NCBI RefSeq assembly: GCF_000349945.1
Contig: NC_020548.1
Span: 620,001 to 684,000, forward strand
Origin: Azoarcus sp. KH32C
GTDB taxonomy: Bacteria; Pseudomonadota; Gammaproteobacteria; Burkholderiales; Rhodocyclaceae
Length of the DNA stretch: 64,000 bases
Direction: 5' to 3'
Shown here: one piece after another, positions 23,937-31,325 of the stretch
Numbering within the stretch: position 1 is the stretch's first letter
Layout: every line of letters begins with the position of its first letter
Notes under the pieces: model-generated
The model's database searches: none
What the model saw: only the letters and a program-made list of their open reading frames with translations
What the model was told of the DNA's origin: nothing
Program-made: the position numbers and the translations under genes

Positions 23937-24329
23937 TTACCACAATGCTTTGAAATCGAACGAAAGCTGTTTGTGGTGGCGGATGGCGAGCAGGAAAACC
24001 TCTTCGCCGGTGAATGCGTACAGCAGCAAGTAGTGCTGCAGCACGTACTCGCGAATTTCGGCATTTCGACCGATCTTGCTCAATTTGCCCTGCAGCGTGT
24101 CGATTCCGTTGGTGGTCTCAACCGAGCGAACCGGGCGATCCATGAATGAACGCCCCATCGCAGGGAAACGTTCAAGATTGGGGATGACGGTTTCAAGTAG
24201 CTCATCGAGCAAGCCGTCGTAGGCCGGCGCAGCCTCCGCATCGATCAGGAATTGCTCGATTTCCTCCAGGTTGCGCTCAAAGTTTGCGGTGAGCTTGACT
24301 GCGATCGGCGATGAAGCCTTACCTGCCAC
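23937..24329 (-). CDS. RelE/ParE-family toxin
   Basis: 130 residues. The N-terminal helix KLTANFERNLEEIEQFL, the GRSFMDRPVRS strand and the C-terminal YLLLYAFTGEEVFLLAIRHHK match RelE/ParE toxins, which either cleave translated mRNA or poison gyrase. It starts 2 bp after the antitoxin stop codon, the usual order for Phd/YefM pairs. Slightly longer than typical members (~90-110 residues). Confidence 0.85.
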   Translation of the reverse strand: MAGKASSPIAVKLTANFERNLEEIEQFLIDAEAAPAYDGLLDELLETVIPNLERFPAMGRSFMDRPVRSVETTNGIDTLQGKLSKIGRNAEIREYVLQHYLLLYAFTGEEVFLLAIRHHKQLSFDFKALW

Positions 24330-24331
24330 GC

Positions 24332-24634
24332 TCAGCCTCCCGTGTTGGCGGCACGCTTGCGCTTGATGGCCTGCAGAGTGGTGCGCGCATTCTTGGTGCG
24401 GCCAGCCGCGATATCGTCCAGCCCTTTGCCGGCTTCATTGATGAGCAGTAGATGGATATGTTCCCGTTCGAGCTGATGGTAGTAGTCCAGTCGGTCCGAA
24501 TCGATCAGGGCCACGTAGCTTTCACCATTCTTGGTGATGATCTTCTCGGCACCAGCTTTGACCTGGTCTGCTAGGTCGGAGAGATTGGCGCGGGCTTGTG
24601 AGAAGGGAATGACGTCACTGGCAGAGATCGACAT
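24332..24634 (-). CDS. Phd/YefM-family antitoxin
   Basis: 100 residues. VIPFSQARANLSDLADQVK and EKIITKNGESYVALI are the DNA-binding fold of Phd/YefM antitoxins; the C-terminal half, rich in charged residues, should wrap the toxin. Start chosen at ATG 24634 (MSISASDV) with GTGAGG upstream; the open frame continues to 24916 without a better start. These proteins usually repress their own operon. Confidence 0.85.
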   Translation of the reverse strand: MSISASDVIPFSQARANLSDLADQVKAGAEKIITKNGESYVALIDSDRLDYYHQLEREHIHLLLINEAGKGLDDIAAGRTKNARTTLQAIKRKRAANTGG

Positions 24635-24694
24635 AGCGAGCCTCACTGTCTTTAGTTGCAGAATTTTGTACATAATACAGATCAAGATGGGGTG

Positions 24695-24928
24695 ATGGTA
24701 GAGGCCGCGGCCCCGCCACCACGGCATTTGATGACCGGCGCTTTTCTGGTGGCATCGGGTGCCTTGATCGGCGGGATGCTTTTCGACGTCGCCAGGCCGT
24801 CGCGGCCAGACGACACGCCCCTCGCCTCGCACGATGCAAGGGGCGCCATCGTCGCCTCCTACCAGCCGGAGCCTTTCGCGGTTCCGCATTCCGGGCTGGA
24901 TGTGATCTGGAATCACTTCCAGCGCTGA
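24695..24928 (+). CDS. Hypothetical protein with a DUF1329-like tail
   Basis: 77 residues with one hydrophobic segment (LMTGAFLVASGALIGGMLF). The C-terminus, PFAVPHSGLDVIWNHFQR, resembles the DUF1329 motif seen in this window at 37408-38757 (PFPIPKTGYEAMWNHLVRY) and ends right after it. It may be a truncated DUF1329-type gene or a chance match. Weak ribosome site (GGGG). Divergent from the toxin-antitoxin pair. Confidence 0.4.
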   Translation: MVEAAAPPPRHLMTGAFLVASGALIGGMLFDVARPSRPDDTPLASHDARGAIVASYQPEPFAVPHSGLDVIWNHFQR

Positions 24929-25000
24929 TTCACTCGAAGACTGCGCAAATGCGGTTAGCGTCAGGGAGCGCCGGCATCGGGCGCTCCCCTGCCCTGCCGC

Positions 25001-25474
25001 TCAGTCCGTACGGAACCGGTCGTGGCAGGCCTGGCAGGCGTCGCTCGTCCTGCCGAACTGTGCCTTCACTGCGGCGGCGTCCCCTGTCGCAGCGACTTTT
25101 GCGAGCTCGTTGGCTTCCTTGTTGAAGGCCTGCGCCAACTCCTTGACCTTGTCCGGTTGCAGGAAGAACTCCGTTTTGACGCGCGTCTTCACGTCGCCGA
25201 TGTCTTGGTCGGTGCCGGCACCGAAGAGCGCGCCCAGACCCGAGTTCGACACCGCCGCGACCGCTGCCGCGGCCTTCGCGACCTCTTCACTGCCATACGA
25301 GCCTTCGAGGTTGCCCTTGATCTTGCGCATGTTCCAGGCCATGAAGCCGTAACCGGCCTTGCGGAACTTGATCTGCTCGTCAGGCTTGAGCGGTGCCGCC
25401 ACGGCGCTACCTGCGACGGCGGCGAGTACGCTCATCAGAACACTCGTCACGACCAGCTTTTTCAGCATATTCAT
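25001..25474 (-). CDS. Cytochrome c' (periplasmic)
   Basis: 157 residues. A signal peptide (KKLVVTSVLMSVLAAVAGSAVA) is followed by a four-helix cytochrome c' domain, with the C-terminal haem motif CQACHDRFR. RKAGYGFMAWNMRKIKGNLEG is typical of the N-terminal helix. Cytochromes c' bind NO and protect denitrifiers. Two ATGs are possible; the first (25474) has GGAG 11 bp upstream. It follows the small membrane genes downstream of korB and may be read with them. Confidence 0.9.
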   Translation of the reverse strand: MNMLKKLVVTSVLMSVLAAVAGSAVAAPLKPDEQIKFRKAGYGFMAWNMRKIKGNLEGSYGSEEVAKAAAAVAAVSNSGLGALFGAGTDQDIGDVKTRVKTEFFLQPDKVKELAQAFNKEANELAKVAATGDAAAVKAQFGRTSDACQACHDRFRTD

Positions 25475-25494
25475 TCTTGATAGTTCTCCAGGGT

Positions 25495-25758
25495 TCACTT
25501 GAAGGCGTTGGCTTCTTCCTTGGCGAGCGGGATCCAGTGCAGGAAGCCGAACAGCACGGTCAGCAGGACGCTGACCGCGAGCGGCCCCTTGTAGAGGCGG
25601 ACGCTCTTGAAGGCGATGAAGATTTCCAGTACGTGGCCGCCCAGCAGGATGAGCGCCGCATACTGGATCGTGGCCGTGTTGCCGGGAAGCGGGATGAAGA
25701 TTCCAACGACTGCCAGTGCGTAGACGACAAGGCAGAAGCCCTTCAACAAGGTATTCAT
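25495..25758 (-). CDS. DUF1145-like small membrane protein
   Basis: 87 residues with three hydrophobic stretches (GFCLVVYALAVVGIFIPLPG, IQYAALILLGGHVLEIFIAF, LAVSVLLTVLFGFLHWIPLA). The size, the FIPLPG turn and the C-terminal HWIPLA match DUF1145 proteins; no function is established for them. It lies 20 bp ahead of the cytochrome c' gene and 20 bp after the lipoprotein gene. Confidence 0.65.
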   Translation of the reverse strand: MNTLLKGFCLVVYALAVVGIFIPLPGNTATIQYAALILLGGHVLEIFIAFKSVRLYKGPLAVSVLLTVLFGFLHWIPLAKEEANAFK

Positions 25759-25778
25759 GATCGGCCAGACCTCCGGTC

Positions 25779-25946
25779 TCACCAGGAAATCGGATAGTTT
25801 TCCGGGCCCGAATAGAAGGCGTCGATATAGGCGTAGTGGTCCGGATCGCTCGCCCGCTGTCCGCCAGCCGCCTCTTCGGCGCAGCCCGACCCGATTCCTG
25901 CGCACATCAGGAACGCCGCCGCAACTGGATGAAATGCATGTTTCAT
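25779..25946 (-). CDS. Small lipoprotein
   Basis: 55 residues: MKHAFHPVAAAFLMCAGIGS, then GCAEEAAGG. The hydrophobic leader and the Cys in GIGSGC fit a signal peptidase II site. The mature part is short, polar and ends in DAFYSGPENYPISW. AGGAGACGAC precedes the ATG at 25946. Located 26 bp after korB; function unknown. Confidence 0.6.
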   Translation of the reverse strand: MKHAFHPVAAAFLMCAGIGSGCAEEAAGGQRASDPDHYAYIDAFYSGPENYPISW

Positions 25947-25972
25947 GGTCTGTCGTCTCCTCGTTGTTGTTA

Positions 25973-26995
25973 TCAAGCGATCGTCCAGGTATCGCCGCTG
26001 TTGAAGAGCTTTTCCAGCGTTCCGGGGCCTTTTTGCGCACGGGCGTCGGCCGCGAGCTGGGTGCTGAGCGCCTCGTAGGCCGGCGCTTCCACCGAACGGA
26101 ACACGCCGAGCGGAACCGGTAGCGGCGCCGCGAACTGCGACAGGAAGAAGGCGAGCCCGCCGTTGGGGGCCGATTCGTCGTGGACCGCGAGATCCGCCTC
26201 CGTGACGCCGCCTTCGCCGATCGTGACCACTTCGGGGTCGAAGCCGCGCATGCGGATGCCCTTGTTGCCGTCCTTGCCGAAACGCAGGGGCTTGCCGTGT
26301 TCGAGCAGGATGCGCGCGTCGTCGCGGGTCTCCTTGTCGGCCAGCGTGTTGTAGGCGCCGTCGTTGAAGACGAGGCAGTTCTGCAGCACCTCGACGAAGG
26401 CTGTTCCCGGGTGTTCTGCGGCGCGTCTGAGCGTTTCCAGGAGGTGCGTATGATCGCTATCGACGGTGCGCGCAACGAAGGTCGCACCAGCTCCCAGTGC
26501 CACCGAAACGGGGCTGAATGGGCGGTCGATGCTGCCCAGTGGAGTGGTCTTGGTCTTCTTGCCGAACTCCGAAGTCGGCGAGTACTGCCCCTTCGTCAGG
26601 CCGTAGATGCGGTTGTTGAGCATGATCATCTTCAGCCCGATATTGCGCCGCATCGCATGGATGAAGTGATTGCCGCCGATCGCGAGCGAATCGCCGTCGC
26701 CCGACACGACCCACACCGACAGCTCCGGGCGCGCGAGCTTCAATCCGCTCGCGATGGCCGGCGCGCGGCCATGGATGCTGTGCATGCCATAGGTTTCCAT
26801 GTAATACGGAAACCGGCTCGAACAGCCGATGCCGGAGATGAAAGCGAAGTTTTCGCGCGGAATGCCGAGCGTCGGCAGAAGCTTCTGCACCTGGGCGAGC
26901 AAGGCGTAGTCGCCGCAACCGGGGCACCAGCGCACATCCTGGTCGGACTCGAAGTCCTTTCGGGTCAGCGGCTTGATTTCAGTCATCTGATTCAT
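25973..26995 (-). CDS. korB: 2-oxoacid:ferredoxin oxidoreductase beta subunit
   Basis: 340 residues. Cluster-binding cysteines lie in WCPGCGDYALL and GIGCSSRFPYY. The thiamine diphosphate motif is VVSGDGDSLAIGGNH and continues to NNRIYGLTKGQ. With KorA it oxidatively decarboxylates a 2-oxoacid (2-oxoglutarate in the close relatives of Thauera) to acyl-CoA and reduces ferredoxin. Starts 10 bp after korA. No separate delta (ferredoxin) subunit is present, which fits use of the free ferredoxin at 12235. Confidence 0.92.
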   Translation of the reverse strand: MNQMTEIKPLTRKDFESDQDVRWCPGCGDYALLAQVQKLLPTLGIPRENFAFISGIGCSSRFPYYMETYGMHSIHGRAPAIASGLKLARPELSVWVVSGDGDSLAIGGNHFIHAMRRNIGLKMIMLNNRIYGLTKGQYSPTSEFGKKTKTTPLGSIDRPFSPVSVALGAGATFVARTVDSDHTHLLETLRRAAEHPGTAFVEVLQNCLVFNDGAYNTLADKETRDDARILLEHGKPLRFGKDGNKGIRMRGFDPEVVTIGEGGVTEADLAVHDESAPNGGLAFFLSQFAAPLPVPLGVFRSVEAPAYEALSTQLAADARAQKGPGTLEKLFNSGDTWTIA

Positions 26996-27005
26996 GGTCG
27001 GTTCC

Positions 27006-28886
27006 TCAGCACAGCTCCAGGATGCGGTTGTAGATTTCGGATACCTTGAACATCTTTCCCTGCACCTTGGGCATGACGATCACATCGCGCAGGTAGCGTT
27101 CGCGCAGCAGCCGGGCGAGCTGCCCCAGGTTCAGTTCCGGCACGAGCACGGTCTTGTAGCGGGCGAGGATGTCGCCGAGCTCGGCCGGCAGCGGGTTGAG
27201 ATGGCGCAGATGCACGTGGGCGACCGACTTGCCGGCCAGTTCCGCCTGCTCGCGCGCCTGCACGATCGAGCCGTAGGTGCTGCCCCAGCCGACGATCAGC
27301 AGATCGCCCGAGGACGGGCCTTCCACCTCGAGCGGCGGGATGTCTTTCGCGATACCGGCGACCTTCGCGGCGCGCACTTCGACCATGCGCTGGTGATTGA
27401 GCGGGTCGTGCGAGATGTTGCCGGTGAGGAAGTGCTTCTCCAGACCACCGACGCGATGCTCCATTTCGGGCGTGCCGGGGCGCACCCAGGCACGTGCGAG
27501 GTGTTCGTCGCGCGCATAAGGCTCGAAGCCGTCCGGGTTGGTGCGGAACTTCACGTCGAGCGGCGGCAGCGCGGCCGGATCGGGAATCCGCCACGGCTCG
27601 GCGGCGTTGCCGATGCCGCCGTCGGACAGGAAGATCACCGGCGTCATGTATTTGACCGCGATGCGGAAGGCCTCGATGGCGCAGTCGAAGCAGTCGGCCG
27701 GCGAACGCGCCGCGATCACCGGGATCGGGCATTCGCCGTTGCGTCCATACACGGCCTGCAGCAGGTCGGATTGCTCGACTTTGGTCGGAAGGCCGGTGGA
27801 CGGGCCGCCGCGCTGGACGTTGGTGATCACCAGCGGCAGTTCGAGCATCACCGCGAGCCCCATCGCCTCGGTCTTCAGCGCCATGCCGGGGCCGGACGTC
27901 GTCGTCAGCCCCAGCACGCCGCCATAGGCCGCGCCGATCGTCGAACAGATGCCGGCGATCTCGTCTTCGGCCTGGAAGGTCGTGACGTTGTAGTGCTTGA
28001 GGCCCGAGAGCTCGTGCAGGATGTCGGTCGCCGGCGTGATCGGGTAGGAGCCGAGGAAGAGCGGCACCTTCGCGAGTTCCGACGCGGCGACGAACCCCAG
28101 CGCCGCGGCGTGGTTGCCGGTGAGGCTGCGATAGCGCCCCGGCTGGATGTCGGCCGCGCGCACCTGGTAGGTGCTGACGAACATCTCGGCCGATTCGGCA
28201 TACGCGTAACCGGCGCGCAGCGCGATGACGTTCGCTTCGGCGATGTCGGGCTTCTTCGCGAACTTCGCGCGGATGTTCTCTTCTTCGTTTTCGATCGGCC
28301 GGCTATAGAGGTACAGCATCAGGCCGAGGGCATAGTAGTTCTTGCAGCGGCCGACTTCCTTCTTCGCAATCCCGGTGTTCTTGAGGGCCTGCGCGGTCAG
28401 ATCCGAGATGTCGATCGTGTAGAGCCGGAAATCGGTCAGCGTGCCGTCTTCCAGCGGATTGCTCTGGTAGCCGGCCTTCTGCAGGTTCACCTTGTTGAAG
28501 GCTCCGCTGTTGGCGATGATCATGCCGCCGTGCTTCACATCGGACAGATTGGTTTTCAGCGCCGCCGGGTTCATCGCGACCAGGACGTCGGGCGCGTCGC
28601 CGGAGGTGAAGACCTGCCCCGACGAAAATTGGATCTGATAGCCCGACACCCCGAACAGCGTGCCGGTCGGGGCGCGGATTTCGGACGGATAGTCCGGGTG
28701 CGTCGCGAAATCGTGGCCGGCTCGCGCGATCGCCTTCGAGAATTCGTTACCGGTAAGCTGCATGCCGTCGCCCGAATCCCCGACGAATCGGATGACGACA
28801 CTTTTGACTTCCTCTATCGGCCGGACTGTCTGCATCCCGCAGCGGCTCGCCTCGGGCGCGTCCGCCGTCATGACTTGAGTATCCAT
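27006..28886 (-). CDS. korA: 2-oxoacid:ferredoxin oxidoreductase alpha subunit (gamma-alpha fusion)
   Basis: 626 residues. The gamma domain comes first (FVGDSGDGMQLTGNEFSKAI, ~residues 30-200). The alpha domain follows with GSYPITPATDILHELS, TTSGPGMALKTEA and QRGGPSTGLPTKVEQSDLL. The fused layout is the two-subunit KorAB type. In Thauera-type benzoate degraders this enzyme regenerates the ferredoxin for benzoyl-CoA reductase. Its promoter region holds operator E pointing at it, which links its expression to the reductase operon 18 kb away. Confidence 0.92.
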   Translation of the reverse strand: MDTQVMTADAPEASRCGMQTVRPIEEVKSVVIRFVGDSGDGMQLTGNEFSKAIARAGHDFATHPDYPSEIRAPTGTLFGVSGYQIQFSSGQVFTSGDAPDVLVAMNPAALKTNLSDVKHGGMIIANSGAFNKVNLQKAGYQSNPLEDGTLTDFRLYTIDISDLTAQALKNTGIAKKEVGRCKNYYALGLMLYLYSRPIENEEENIRAKFAKKPDIAEANVIALRAGYAYAESAEMFVSTYQVRAADIQPGRYRSLTGNHAAALGFVAASELAKVPLFLGSYPITPATDILHELSGLKHYNVTTFQAEDEIAGICSTIGAAYGGVLGLTTTSGPGMALKTEAMGLAVMLELPLVITNVQRGGPSTGLPTKVEQSDLLQAVYGRNGECPIPVIAARSPADCFDCAIEAFRIAVKYMTPVIFLSDGGIGNAAEPWRIPDPAALPPLDVKFRTNPDGFEPYARDEHLARAWVRPGTPEMEHRVGGLEKHFLTGNISHDPLNHQRMVEVRAAKVAGIAKDIPPLEVEGPSSGDLLIVGWGSTYGSIVQAREQAELAGKSVAHVHLRHLNPLPAELGDILARYKTVLVPELNLGQLARLLRERYLRDVIVMPKVQGKMFKVSEIYNRILELC

Positions 28887-28965
28887 ACAAAGGCACCTGA
28901 TATCCGTTATTGGAGTGCGGCGACCGAGGAACGCACGGTCGGCCGCACGTCGTTTGGCGGAATCG

Positions 28966-29019
28966 ATTAGGCGCTTTGCAATGAGGCCGCCGATTGACCC
29001 GGCGCGCCAATTTCTTGAC
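28966..29019 (-). promoter_or_regulatory. AraC-type operator and promoter of korAB (site E)
   Basis: On the minus strand GTCAAG (29019-29014) and GTCAAT (28998-28993) repeat with 21-bp period, with TG at the shared spacer position. CCTAAT at 28971-28966 is identical to the -10 of site A and lies 22 bp past the second GTCAA. The korA start is 80 bp further. The 574-bp gap 28887-29460 holds this site, site D, a short hairpin near 29171-29190 and a small leader frame. Confidence 0.68.
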
Positions 29020-29264
29020 CGTACGTCTCACCACTCGTCGAGGCCGTGAGCCTTACGGATCGAATCCGCAACCGATCGTGGATTCCCTCGAAGTGCTCGC
29101 CCGGACTGGGTCCGGGGCAGATTTCGCTTCCCGCCGAAGCGTCTTGTGAGGGCGGATTCCCGGCGCGTGGCCCCCACCGGATGGGTGGGGAGCGGTCATC
29201 CCCTTGCGAGTCGTGGCGATGGCCTTGGCGCGTGCAGGGCGTGGCGCCGTCGCTAGCACCAAAT

Positions 29265-29315
29265 GTCAAGGCAATGTCCCCGCAGGTCAATCGCGACCTC
29301 GCCAGAGTGCTTAAC
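29265..29315 (+). promoter_or_regulatory. AraC-type operator and promoter of the Cys/Gly-rich protein gene (site D)
   Basis: GTCAAG at 29265 and GTCAAT at 29286 are 21 bp apart with TGTC in the spacer; the flank AAAT before the first box matches site A. CTTAAC (29310-29315) lies 19 bp past the second GTCAA. It points towards 29360 and 29461. Confidence 0.7.
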
Positions 29316-29359
29316 GTGGTCGCACAAAAGAACGAATCAGTGACGGAGGAGACACCGCC

Positions 29360-29431
29360 ATGACCTGGAATGGCCTGCATTCCGGGTGCCTGCGAGCGCC
29401 CGTGAATTCTTCCGGACGGTTCATTGTTTAA
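29360..29431 (+). CDS. 23-codon leader frame, possible araC-start remnant
   Basis: MTWNGLHSGCLRAPVNSSGR, three more codons, then TAA. A very good GGAGGAGACACC lies before the ATG. The DNA around the start (GGAGAC, CGCCATG, CTGCAT, GTGCCTG) resembles the start of araC at 11020, so it may be another decayed copy rather than a working leader peptide. It is in the 5' leader of the 29461 gene. Confidence 0.3.
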   Translation: MTWNGLHSGCLRAPVNSSGRFIV

Positions 29432-29460
29432 CGACCGGCGGAATATAAGGAAGCGCAATC

Positions 29461-29853
29461 ATGACGACGAAGAAGGTCATCCACCTCAGCCTGATGCGGA
29501 CCGACAGGCCGGACGAAATTGATGCCCTGCACGATCGACTCGAGCGCGAGGGCTACATGCGCATGATGCAGATCGGCGAGCCGCGACTTTCGGAACTGGT
29601 CGCGAAATACAAGGCCAAGGGCTACGAGGTCGAGGTCGTCCCTTACATCGACGATGGCGATGACGGCTCAGGTCCCGCTCCGATCGGTGGCTGCGGGCCG
29701 GGTTCCTGCAGTTCCGCCAGCACCGCGAGCTGCGGCTCGGGCAGTTGTGGCTCGGGGTCGTCCCCGGTGCGTCGGACAGGGCCGAGGGTCGTCGTGCCCG
29801 ACGTGGGCACGATCTATGTGCGCATGAACAACGAGCCTGCCATATCTGCCTGA
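29461..29853 (+). CDS. Cys/Gly-rich small protein, unknown
   Basis: 130 residues. Residues 1-65 are predicted alpha/beta (KKVIHLSLMRTDRPDEIDAL, VAKYKAKGYEVEVVPYID). A Gly/Ser/Cys-rich stretch follows with CGPGSC and SCGSGSC units (five cysteines within ~20 residues). The C-terminal part holds VVVPDVGTIYVRMNN. I do not recognise a family. The cysteine cluster could bind iron, zinc or a cluster. Operator D puts it in the same regulon as the reductase and KorAB, and it precedes an MFS transporter by 67 bp. GGAAG precedes the ATG. Confidence 0.75.
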   Translation: MTTKKVIHLSLMRTDRPDEIDALHDRLEREGYMRMMQIGEPRLSELVAKYKAKGYEVEVVPYIDDGDDGSGPAPIGGCGPGSCSSASTASCGSGSCGSGSSPVRRTGPRVVVPDVGTIYVRMNNEPAISA

Positions 29854-29920
29854 CAAGCATTCGCCTGCCCCGCGGCAGAACATAAAAGAAGCCGGACACC
29901 GGCATTCGGAGGAGACATCC

Positions 29921-31243
29921 GTGGCAACCTACGTCGCTGACGCCAGCACGATCCCGTATACCCCCAGCGTGTCCCGCAGTTTCGCGTGGATCGTCTTTGC
30001 GCTGACTTTCGGACTGCTGATCTCCGACTACATGTCGCGGCAAGTGCTGAACGCAGTCTTCCCGGTGTTGAAGGCCGAATGGGGGCTGTCGGACACGCAG
30101 CTCGGTTCCTTGAACAGCATCGTTGCGCTGCTCGTCGGAATGCTCAGCTTTCCGCTGTCTGTCCTCGCCGACCGCTGGGGGCGCGTGCGCAGCATCGTGC
30201 TGATGGCGGGCCTGTGGAGCCTGGCCACGATGGCCTGTGCGCTGGCCGAGGGATACGCGCAGATGTTCGTGGCGCGGTTCTTCGTCGGCCTCGGCGAAGC
30301 GGCCTATGGCAGCGTCGGCATTGCACTGATCCTGAGCGTCTTTCCGCCCCACCTGCGTTCATCGCTGACCGCCGCCTTTATGGCCGGCGGTGCGATGGGG
30401 TCGGTACTGGGCATGGCGCTCGGCGGGGTCGTAGCCACCCATCTGGGCTGGCGCTGGGCCTTTGGCGCGATGGCGGTGTTCGGGCTCGGGCTGGTGGTGT
30501 TGTACGCCCTGATCGTCACCGAACGGCGCTTGTCGGTGGAAAGTGTCGGAGCGGCGAAAAGCGGTGCCTCCGAGTCCAAAGGCCGTATGCCCTGCCCGGG
30601 CTTGCGCAAGCTCTTCGGCGCGCTGTTTTCCTCCGTCTCGGTCGTGTGCGCCTACATCGGCAGCGGCCTGCAACTATTCGTCATGGCGTCGCTGATCGCG
30701 TGGCTCCCGAGCTACGCCAATCGCTACTATGACCTGCCCCCCGACCGGGCCGGCCTTGTGGCCGCGGCCTTCGTCCTGATCGGCGCGATCGGAATGACCT
30801 GTTGCGGGATCATCACGGACCGCCTCAGCCGCACTTTCGCGATACGCAAATGGTTGATCGCGATGGCGTACTCGGTCGCTTCCTGCGCGCTGCTGCTAGT
30901 GGGCTTTCACGTCCCGGCAGGCCCGATGCAGTTCGTCATCATCGGACTCGGCATGTTCTTCGTCGCCGGCACGACCGGCCCTGCGGGCGCGATGGTCGCA
31001 AACCTGACGCATGCGTCGATCCACGCCAGCGCGTTCGCGACGCTGACGCTCGCGAACAACCTGCTCGGGCTGGCGCCGGGGCCCTTCCTCACGGGCTTTC
31101 TCGCCGATCGCATCGGGCTGCTCCCGGCCATGCAGCTAATGCCGCTGTCCGCCGTCGCGGCGTCGGTCGCCTTTGCCGTTGGCTATCGGCATTACGAGGC
31201 GGACCTGGCGCGGATGCGCATGCTGCACCCGCACAGCCACTGA
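29921..31243 (+). CDS. MFS transporter
   Basis: 440 residues with twelve hydrophobic segments. It has SDYMSRQVLNAVFPVLK after helix 1 and the MFS signature DRWGRVRS between helices 2 and 3, which is typical of organic-acid (ACS-like) carriers. The GTG start follows CGGAGGAGAC. A paralogue lies at 49765-51066 with long identical stretches. Probably imports an aromatic or other carboxylate. It may be read with the Cys/Gly-rich gene from promoter D. Confidence 0.88.
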   Translation: MATYVADASTIPYTPSVSRSFAWIVFALTFGLLISDYMSRQVLNAVFPVLKAEWGLSDTQLGSLNSIVALLVGMLSFPLSVLADRWGRVRSIVLMAGLWSLATMACALAEGYAQMFVARFFVGLGEAAYGSVGIALILSVFPPHLRSSLTAAFMAGGAMGSVLGMALGGVVATHLGWRWAFGAMAVFGLGLVVLYALIVTERRLSVESVGAAKSGASESKGRMPCPGLRKLFGALFSSVSVVCAYIGSGLQLFVMASLIAWLPSYANRYYDLPPDRAGLVAAAFVLIGAIGMTCCGIITDRLSRTFAIRKWLIAMAYSVASCALLLVGFHVPAGPMQFVIIGLGMFFVAGTTGPAGAMVANLTHASIHASAFATLTLANNLLGLAPGPFLTGFLADRIGLLPAMQLMPLSAVAASVAFAVGYRHYEADLARMRMLHPHSH

Positions 31244-31250
31244 TAAAAAG

Positions 31251-31304
31251 AGGGGTGTCCGAATCCTGGAGAGGAGGAATATCAGGTGGCCGTTGGACAC
31301 CCCT
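31251..31304. terminator. Inverted repeat between convergent genes
   Basis: AGGGGTGTCC (31251-31260) and GGACACCCCT (31295-31304) form a perfect 10-bp stem with a 34-base loop. It lies between the MFS gene and the converging CoA-transferase gene and probably stops both. Confidence 0.5.
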
Positions 31305-31325
31305 GCGAAAACGCTAGCCCGCGGT

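Noticed and set aside
26994..28970. 658-codon plus-strand frame opposite korA
   Set aside because: Exact antisense of the KorA coding sequence; KorA has all family motifs, while this frame is rich in His, Arg and Gly with no recognisable domain.
29171..29190. Hairpin CCCCACC / GGTGGGG in the korA-29461 gap
   Set aside because: Stem of 7 bp without T-run and far from either gene end; not enough for a terminator call.
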